Origin: Porites lobata | Taxonomy: Eukaryota; Cnidaria; Anthozoa; Scleractinia; Poritidae | Assembly: GCA_942486035.1 (NCBI GenBank) | Contig: CALNXK010000323.1 | Span: 62,001 to 126,000, forward strand | Reading direction: 5' to 3' | DNA: 64,000 nt | In this document: positions 44,501 to 55,027 of the stretch, piece by piece | Layout of the letters: each line of letters starts with the position of its first letter | How positions within the stretch are numbered: the first letter of the stretch is position 1 | Made by a program: the position numbers and the translations under genes | Notes under the pieces: model-generated | Database searches by the model: none | Seen by the model: the letters and a program-made list of their open reading frames with translations, nothing else | Told to the model about the DNA's origin: nothing

Positions 44501-47500
44501 GAATGAAAGAATACACAAAAATCTATCTTTTGAGGAGTACAGTAGCACCCCCGATAACTCGAACTCGGATAACTCGAATTCCCCGCTAACTCGAACTAAA
44601 TTTCTTTTCCCTTGATCGAAAAGTAACTGAAAATTATCCCGAAAACTCGAATCCTCGTTCCTGTACCTCTACTCAGATGCCATTTCATTAGCTCTTCTTG
44701 CTGTATAATCAGTAAAAACACCAAATCTAACACTGGTTAAAACTTAAAGCAATTTGATTTTAATTGGTGCAACGAACAGATCTCGTAATATCATAAAAAA
44801 TGCCCAATCATGTTACCGTTTCTAATAAAATAAGTTAAACTTGCACTGCAGTAGCACTATACACTGCGGGAAATGCTGCAAAATCAGTAACTATCAATTT
44901 TTAGTATATACACACTCAGTGATCTTGGTGATTTAAGCAATCTGATTGGTTCGCTATCTCGGACTATTCAACAATATTCACCTCCTAGCGAGTGGATAAT
45001 GTGTGAGCTCAGTGTTTTTCCCATTTTTTAGAGAACGATCTTTTAAAAGTCGACAGAATCCTAGGGCTGACTTTTTTTAAGGCAAGAAAAGACTTGGAAC
45101 GATTCAATACGGCGTTTTTCAATTTACTGTAGCACTCAGTAGTAGCAGGAGTTTTGTGCTCGATGGATTGTTTACAACTCCCGTGTATTCGCGTAGAAGA
45201 AGCCGTTTCCGTTTTCTAAGAAGACAATTTTGGCTCAAAAATCGAAGTTTATTTATGAAAAACAAATTTAAAAGGAAATGTTTGCAGAAATTCTACGTTT
45301 CAAGTAAACAGGAAAAAGAATGATACAGAAAGACGACGTCTTACCTCGAGCAAATGAGCCGCCATTTTTGTCAGCACTTCATGCGAGGAACGACACAACA
45401 AACCCTTTTGGCTATAAACGTGGCGAGTCAACAGAAAACAACACAGCTCTACTTTTCTTCTCAGGTAAGGAAACAGTTCAAACTTTTAGCGGTTCCATTT
45501 AAGCCATTACGCTGTTGTTTGCGAAATGATAAACTTGTGAATTGCCATGTTTGAAATTTCTGCAAAGATCTATTTTTAAACTTACGCGTGATTTGATCTG
45601 TCAATCAAATCGTACTTTTGAATGGTTTCCTCTCTGATTTTGTTGAGATCACTTCATGTGTATATACTAAAACAATTATTCTTTTCAATCTCGGTGAATA
45701 GTGGCTTTGGGAATATTTACCTCGCCGCTTTCGCGTCTCGGTAAATATTTTGCCACTATTCACCTCGATTTCAAAGAATAATTGTTAATTGACACCGACA
45801 ATTGAATTTTGCAATCGACCTCGATACTCTCGCTAACTGGAACTGTTTTTCGTTTCCCTTCAGAGTTCGAGTTACCAGGGCTCATGTTCTACTGTATTTG
45901 CAACGAAAAATACTTGATCATATTTTGGAACTGTACCGAGAAATTTTCGACATTCTTTTGCAATATTTTGAAGAAAGTCTACGAGGAGGTAAGGTTGTTA
46001 GAACTTGAATAAACAGTAAAACAGTCGTAGAATTCGGCTTTAGTTTGTTCTGCAGAATTATGCAGATCAGTCTCGGTGGCTGTTACCTTGCACCTCGACC
46101 TTAGGCCTCGGAGAATAACACCATCCTCAGCTATCTGCCAGCCTTATTCTTCATAATTATCATAATCAGCCTCGTTGCATAAATTTTAGTAATAATTTGC
46201 TGATATAGCTTTGCATCCAATAGAATTCCCTATAATGCTTCACAGAGGAAAATTCTTCCCTGCCGAATTGAAAATGGCTTACAAAAAACTTCTAACTAAC
46301 AACAGATTTTCTTACAGCAAGTACTAATATATCAAAATTGTTTATACGAAATTTCCTCGAAGTATGCGGTTATTCTAGAACACCTTAAAATAAAAAAAGT
46401 AAAATCTGAATCTAAGACCCAGGCATTCAAACAATTATTAATGTTCGTACAAAAAGCAAGTGATGTTTGTGACCATTATACGTTTCTGGGAAACTGCCCA
46501 GCTACCCCTCCCCTATGGCTAAGCCAGCATTTTGCCCTAAGTGAGAAGTAAGTGTTAAAGTTGGCTTACGGGAGGGGTGGGCCGACAGTCTCCCAGAAAC
46601 GTGTAATGATCCGAACGAATGTAACTTTGCCCTAATTTGCACAAAAAAACTATCAAAATTTCCTGAGGCATTTCTGTTAAGGCCAAGGTCTATTTAAGTC
46701 CAGAAACTTAAAAAAGTCTAAAAAACAAACTGATTAACAAAACCCACCATAGTTCGAGCGTTCCGATGACCTTTATATACACGAGTCATTTCTGGGATCC
46801 AGACCTCCTGTTCGTAGTTCTGCGTGAATGACTTGGTCTTCTTATGTTGTCTATAAACACGCTGAATTCGGGTGGCGGCACTGGTTTGATTGGCAATTGC
46901 AGAGTTCTCGTTAGCGTTTCTTGAAGTACTTGGTTCATCGCTAATCGTAGGCTCAGCGCGCGTGCGTGATGAACGAGCGGTTTCTTGCGTGACTTCTGAA
47001 GAAGAGCTGTTTATACCTACTGGATGATTACAGCTCGCAAATGTTGAATTGTCTGTTGTTTCCGCTTTTCTAGCGTTTTTAGTTCTTTTTTGCGACTTGC
47101 CTTGCGGAGTACCTGAATTTCTTGTATTAGAGAAGCCCGCTTCATTAAATGATCGTTCGCTTTTAGATGTATTATCAGCGACGCTTCGGCTCTGCCGTCC
47201 AACGTCGTCTGTGTTTTCGGGTCCTCTCGTAAGTGACGACAATTCGGCCAAATACTCCGAGCTGTGTCCCCAGGACACTGTATCATTTCCTTCTGAAGTT
47301 AAAGTGATGCTACTAAGAAGGGTTTCACTAGAGCGCTCTTCAGATAAAGAAGTTCTAAAAGTGTCTTCTTCGGAATGCGGAATAAGCTCTAAAGATGTGG
47401 TACTCGAAACATTTATTCCATCCGAGTGGGAATGCTGTGCAGTTCTCTCGCCTATTCCGTCAGAGTGCGAATGCTGTGCAGTCCTGTCGCCAGTGGTTTG

Positions 47501-50500
47501 GTTCCGCTCAGTCTCAGGATCCATATTAATGGACCTTTCACCATCTGACGAACTAACTCTTAATCCTCTTCGGCTTCGGGATGCTTCAGAATTCCGTTCG
47601 TTTCCCCGACGCCTCCTTGGTTCTTCTCCGAATACACCCGAAGCACTACTCGATTCCGACGAACTACTGGATATATTCGATGGTGAAGATGACATGGACG
47701 AAGACGAAGTTGCTGACGACGAAGAAGCCGACTGCGATGAAGCTGACCTTGTTCTACGCCGCTGACCAGCACGAAACGATTCTTCGAGCCAGCGCGCAAA
47801 CATATCAGACATGCGTTGCATCAGAGAATTCTCGGGGGAGGGGTGCTCACTTTCAGGCCTGGCGTTAGGGCCAGTGTCTGACCAGTCACCTCGAAGGCGC
47901 AGTCGCTTCAGAGGTGGCACATTCCTATGGCCGTTACTGCCGTTAGAGAGACCGCCTTCTGAGCTGTCATCGTGTACATCATGGGGCTGTTTCGTGCCTC
48001 GTAACGTGAAGAGGTACACGTAATCTGCACAGTAACTGACCAGTAGCTCGCTGCCGTCAGGACTGCAAAGCAAAATGATAAGAAAAAAATTATACTTCCT
48101 GGTGCAATATCACAAGTTGCATGGCTAAAAAAATATCACCATTTATTGAGTTTTACTTTTTTTTCCATTGAATGATTGCGAAGGTGTGACCCAAAATTTT
48201 TGGTTTTCTTACACTCAGTTCACCTTAATATTTAATGCGATTCTAATTTTACAGTCTATTTCCTGTAGAGTGAAAAGTTGAAACATATGTAGCGGTTCAA
48301 TTTTCTCGTTGGTTTTAGTTTGATTACCCCTTCTTTTTAATAAACATAACAGGATTAAAAACCCCAATTGGCAGGAGGCAGCCAGTTGGCTATTTACAAG
48401 CGTGGCCAAATCCAGTAAGTGCCCGTAGTGGGACTCGAACCCAGACCGCCGGATTGGGAGTCCGACGCGCTGACCACTCAGCCACCCTGCCTCATCTGGG
48501 TATGGTTAATGTCAGTGTACAATAATAAGATTAAAACAAGAGGGAATAAGATAATTTACAAGTAAGGGTAAAATTACCGGAGTAACAAGATACAGTTGTA
48601 GCTGTAATATAGAAAAACCCCAAAATGACTGAGAAGCAAACAAAAAACTATGCAAAGAGTAGCTTTGACCCTTTACAGCAAGGAGCGCAAAAGTGTGACC
48701 ACTTTTGATTTATTCACATTCTTTCACACAGATTTAATCCAATCAGAAGCCAGCTGGAAACTGTCCTCGACTTCTGCTTGGTTAATGTCTGCATGAAAGC
48801 ATGTGACTTAATTTAAAAGGAGGTCACACTCTTGGACTCCTCGCTGTAAGCCCCAATATTGACCAACATCAATTTGCTCCTGACAATATCAGTACATCAT
48901 TGAGAGAAAAGGTTATGAGAACACAAAAAAACACAATAAACAAAGAGACAATGCTTTGATCTTTTTATCAAATTCTCTTAAATAATTCTTGTGTATAGGC
49001 ATAGGCACTAAGTAATTGATCTGATATGGTATCTGGGGCCCGTTTCTCGAAAGTCCCGATAATTAACGGGCCCGGTAAGCTGTCTCCGTTTACATTAAAG
49101 ATCGAGGTTTCAATAGTTTTGCATCTAACATGATAAAACTGTCAGTTAATGAAACTAAATGGAGTAGTTTGCTAGCCAGGATCCGCGCTCTTATTCTTTA
49201 TATTTCGATTTGAATTTTTGATTTCGGGCCCGTAAAGTTACCGGGACTTTCGAGAAACGGGCCCCTGGTAACCTTGCCACCAAACCATCTCACCACCAAT
49301 GAAATCGCCACCAAGAATAGAACTTGGCTTCGCATTGTTTTGAACCTTCATGAACGGAAATTTCTTAACCGTTACTTTATTTTCATATTTCAAAGAAATG
49401 ACCAGCGGGTGTAAAACGTTTCTGCCAGTTTTTTAATCTCTTAAAATGTCAAAGTTTACATTCATAGGACCTATAAATGTATTATTAGCATTTGCATTAT
49501 CAAGATCTACATGTAAGACTTTTGACGTACGATTTGTCAATAAGGATCGACAGATTTGCATTTGGGTTGACTTTAAATGTGAACTGAAGAGCAACGAAGA
49601 AGTAAAAATCTTACAATGTAGGCAAGCAATCCTAGGTGTTATTTGAACTGAGTCAATTACTTCAGAGCTATTTGTTGGTGGCGAGTCGACTTCTTGGTGG
49701 CGAGATGGTTTGTTGGTGAGGTGAGCGTAGACCCCTAAAACAGCCTTATACGGGGGCACCCAACGAGGATATAGTTCTAAACCACTTAACATAGCATTGT
49801 TGAACGTATTTTAGTATTCAAACGGTAAATATAGGCATATTTTTATACCCTAAAAACTTTTCATCTGTTCGGATTTCCTAGCTGAAATTCTAGTGATCCG
49901 AAAATTATAGGGATAAAAACTTACCTTCTCGAAAATTTCAGCCAGGAAAAGGCTCCCGAAACTTCTAGGTGGCCTTTTTTAGGGTCAAAATCCGTTAAAA
50001 ATGGGCATTTATACCATTTTGTAGATGTTCGAAAATCCTAGGAGAGGCAGGAAAGCAAGAAATTTTACAACAAATGCTCCGAAAATTCTAGATCTCAAAT
50101 CGTCTTCCGAACAGATATTTTCCCGAAAATAGCCGTTGGGTGCCCCTGCTTATACTTGTCACCAGCCCTATTTGACAAGTTTAGAGAAATCACTTGTATG
50201 AAGTCTACCTGTAATTAAGTGATGTTACTCGGCATGTCCTATCACTAAGTGAATCTGGTCTGAACTGACAGAACATGCCATTCATCTTGTTAGAACTGCT
50301 GCTGCTTAGTGCTCGCCTGTCAAACACTCGAACAGTACTGTCTTCACATCCTAGTCCCAGATGGTAAGGTGTGATGGGGTTTAGGTTAATGGACGTCACA
50401 GCTTTGCCGCAGTCAATCAGAATATCCTGGATTAGGAAGGTATTAAGAGAGAAAACACCAAAGAAATGAAGAATAATGTGATCCTTACAAAAATTCAATG

Positions 50501-53500
50501 GAGGAAAATTCATACTTTTATGTTCAACAAGATCCAAACAGACAAATCGTGTCAATCAACAATAACTGCAAGTTACATGTATAACATGTTCGTAAGTCAT
50601 TTTATTTAAATGGTTATTATTTTTTATCTGTGGACACTTTTTAACCAACATAGAGAGAGTCAAATACGGTGAGTAAAGATAGGCAGGGACCACGTCTAGG
50701 TGTCCATTATACCGAAGTGTCTGTCCTACAAAAGTACAATTGGTGTGAAACCATGAAGAAAGAGTTGACTGTATTTAGGATTTAACCGTGTATGAAGAGG
50801 TGTCCAATTAATATTATAGATCTGTCCCTTCATGGAGAGGTATACTGTTTTGAGACTCTTCAAGAAAAGCACATACCTCTTTGCAGTCTCTACAAAGACA
50901 CTTTGTTTTGGTTCTGAGGTCAAACTGTCTCACAGTGCCATCCTCACCACAGCTTAAAAATGTGTTGGGATCTCCAGGAGTTGTGATGACCTGAAACACA
51001 ACAGCATTATGACTGGAGTTGTTTTTTTCTTTTCCTTCAATGAAATCACACAAAGCAATAAAAAGCAATTTTTTTATGAATTATTAACAATGCTACACGT
51101 GGTTCCTTTTTCCCAGCATGGTTTGATACGCACACTGTAGCATCTTATAGTGTCCCCAGTAAGCTGGTATTAGCTAGACACATCGACACTTAAATAAAGT
51201 TGTTATGTTATGCTACTCTACATTCAAAACTCAATAATAATTCATAAAGAAAAAACAAAAAAAAATTAAAGATTTTGTCAGCTGTAAAATCCCTGTTTTT
51301 GTCATCTGTGGAGTTTTAAGGAATTGTATTGGGTGTTATTCTCTTCACCTGACCTTCACCATGGATCAAAACCTGCAATTCTGAAGATAACTCTTTGAGC
51401 AAAGGAAAGCAAGTTGTAATGACTCGTAATGGCGATTCACTCGATAGTACAAAGCAACTTTGGAGGTCAAGTGCCCTCTGAGACTTGAAATTGGAAACAG
51501 TTATATTTGATAAAACATTGACAATAAATACCGTTTCATAGTTTATTTCTGTATTTAGAAGAGCATTTTGTAATGGACATTTTCACATTAATTTAGTTCA
51601 TGTCCCTGGGAGTTATGGTATGGGGAAGCTGTCAGCATATTGCACTGATAAAATTAACTTCCACCAAAAAATTTGCCGGTTAAAGGGTTAAGAGTTAACT
51701 TGAGCTCATCCTGCAATAATATGGTTGACAGATTTTGCTTAACATTACATGTACAACTGTATATCACTTTCTGTATATCTATATTTAAAAGGGACTCACA
51801 ATGGGGCAGAAAAACTTGATTACAAGGTGAGCTTGCAGGGCCTTTCCCACTGCTGGTACTCAGCGCTGTTTAGAAAAAATCAGTTTTAATTATAATGAAT
51901 GATCACATGTAGCCAAATGAATTACCTCATAAGTTGTTCCGGCATGACAGTCAAATTGAAACTGGCCATAAGTGGATTCCCTGTCAAGGTCAGTGAAGTG
52001 GATCATTCCATCTCCTGCACAGGACACTAGCTGTTGATATACATAAAGTACACGTCTCTCAGTCTACACTGTATTTGCTTTGACCAAGGACTAGTGCCCA
52101 AAGCATTGGCTTTCAAATTATTTTAACAACTTGGACAATAATTTACTTTTTTTCTACTCAGTACCAGGGTTGTCATTAAGAGCCGGGGGCCGGGGATTTT
52201 CCCCAGCTACTAAGAGAGTGGCCCCCGGCTACTTTTATTGGAAAATAGAGCAAAAATAGAACCAAAAGAAATCCCTAGCCGTTTGATTCCCCGCCTACTT
52301 GTTGTATTTACCCGGCAACTTGAAATCTTAGTGACAACCCTGCAGTACTTAGTATCAATAATATTATTGTACAAGCACATCTCTAGGTGAGCTGAATAAC
52401 AACAAAATTGAAATTTTTTATAAATAACATAAGATTCAAGATACAACAATAACAAAAAAGAACAGGGAAGAAGCAAAACACTGGCACCAATCTTAGCTAT
52501 TACAGTTCCAATCATTGGTTAATAAGACGGTGTACATGTACATGTACGTACATGTATTTCCATACTCTGCATTCAACTGCATTCTCTAAGTGAGGATGTC
52601 TTGAACTTTATTATTGTCAAATGAAAGTAACTTTAATCGCAGCTGATTGCCAAGTTTCTTTCATTCAATAATAACTATTACTTACCCGTCTATCTCCTGA
52701 GCAAGGCAGAAATTTTGCACTGAAAATATTAGCTCTGTGCCCAGATCGTATGGAGTGCACCAACTAAAAGGCAAATCATGGAGTCAATAAGTAATCAAAA
52801 CCATCACTCTTGAAAAGTAACCCTACACTTGTACACATCTGGTTCACTCATTACATGCTGAACAGTGAAGAAAAAATGTTATTTTTATCTCCTTGAATTT
52901 TTGTACGGTGTGGCAACTTTATTCTTTATATCACTCTGCTATAAAGCAGCATCAACACGGTTTGCTTAAAATAATGGGTTTCCCACAACATTATGGTCCT
53001 ATGAAATACAGCGCTCTGTTTTTTAAAGTGGAGCACTTTTACATAGTACAAAAAATAAGCAAGAAAAAGGTTGACACAAATTTTTGAAAAAATGCACATG
53101 ATAAACAGGAATGCTCAAAGAGCATGAGCTTGGGCTGGCTACAATAACATTGACAGGATTTAAGGCACATTTAGAGTGTGGAAAAATTTGACCCAGACCA
53201 ATTAAAAACATGGTGTGGTACCAATAACTCTTGTAATGACATACTGGAATTTCTGCAGGGCCACAGGCACCTATTATACAAATGTAATTAAATGTACAAG
53301 TAGGCTATATGTAACCTGTCTGTTAGATGGCCTGTATATGTTAAGATGACAGTCGTCAGCACCAGACAGAAGGTATTCACCACTTTCATTCCATGCTATG
53401 GTATTCACCTGAAGATATAACAAAACAGTTAACATCAGATTTCCATGTCTGCTACATTCTGAAAACATTATTCATTCCCAAAATACTATCCGAATTATAA

Positions 53501-54656
53501 AAACTACAAAAAATATTGTTCAAAAGCTTTCTTTGAAAGTTTATGCATGGAGCTTTTTGACTAGTATTTATATTTCTTCCTCCTTTTCTAATTCATGCCA
53601 CAGTCTAAAGGCAGTTGTATTTATGTGACTGCTGCAGTCTAACCTCTCCTTATGGACACCTCCCTATTACAGACAGTTTTTTTGGTCCCAGAAATGCCAA
53701 AAATCATACATTCCCTACCTCTTGAATACGCACACCTCTGTAAATCGGACACTGTCTTGGTTCTGTCCCGTTGGTGTCGGTATAAAAGAGGTTTGACTGT
53801 ATTTGATTAGGAAGACCATCAGTTTTGTTAATTCACACATTGAATTTCACTATTTCTCAAGTTTGCTGGGTAACTTTAACTTCAACAAAAAATAGAGGTA
53901 CGAACTGTTTGGTTTCGCTGATTATGATATCGATATGAAAAAAAATGACTCAACATAATACTTTCCCTAAACAAACAGTGTTCTCCAGAAATTCTTAACT
54001 AGCCAGCCCTCAATTTAAAGTAGCAGACGCCTGGCACTGAGCACCCATAGGGCATGATCACCTAGGAGAGTCTGGGGGCATACTCCCTCAGAAAATTTTT
54101 AAAAGATAGGGGCCTAAAGATGAAATCTGGTGCATTTTGAGGCTTACAACAACAGGAAAATCAAGGTCAATTTATAGCAGCCTGTCCCCAGTTATTTTAT
54201 GGAAAAGACTATTTTAGTATTTAGGTTATTTTCTTTAATTTTAGTTATTTTATGGAAAATTCAAGATTAACACAAGTACAGACAGTTTTTTTATGTTTTG
54301 AGTAAAAAAAGTAGCCAGCACTTCTGGAGAACACTAACAAAGGCTTAGAAGTGCACAATACCTTATTGGTACTTTTCATGATTTTTGTGAGACATTATTT
54401 TGAAGGGTTTTATTTTTGTGATTTCATCAGGCAAATATGAAAAAGAGCATTAAATTTCACAATTTAAGAGTTTTCAACTTCCTCAATTTTTCTCTTTTGA
54501 AAAGTCTGCACTCATTAAAATTTCTTGATCAGCTAGAACAAGCATTGTGTGAAATCTTTGCAAACTAACATCATTTCACAACTTCAGATACAAAACGGAA
54601 TGTACCGGTAAAACCAGTTACCAACTAGTGTATTTGTCAATAACTATCTGGTATAT

Positions 54657-54695
<39 letters not shown>

Positions 54696-54993
54696 TGTAT
54701 GTTGCAGTTAATTTTTTATTTCAGGTAATTTCTGTTTTTCCTTTGTTTCAAATTCAATAGCATACATTACAATAAAATAGAAAAATAATACCTCGTGTTC
54801 TTTTCCTAAGGAAAAGAACACGAGGTACAATCTTAGAAATACGTCAGTCTCTGTCCCTAGAATCTACACTGACAGGTTAAAGAACGTTTTTAGTAACAGA
54901 ATAATTTTTAGATATGATATGTAAATAGTTTTTTTTTTGAGTTTATATTGTAACTTAGGATATGTAATTTTATCCTAAGAAATAAAGATTAAC

Positions 54994-55027
<34 letters not shown>

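Noticed and set aside
47049..47765. 238-codon open frame antisense to DCAF6 exon 8
   Set aside because: It mirrors the Ser/Thr-rich codons of the conserved exon; composition explains the lack of stops.
48419..48491. tRNA gene with anticodon CCC
   Set aside because: A and B boxes and the anticodon arm are present, but the acceptor ends do not pair and a SINE body follows; annotated as a SINE.
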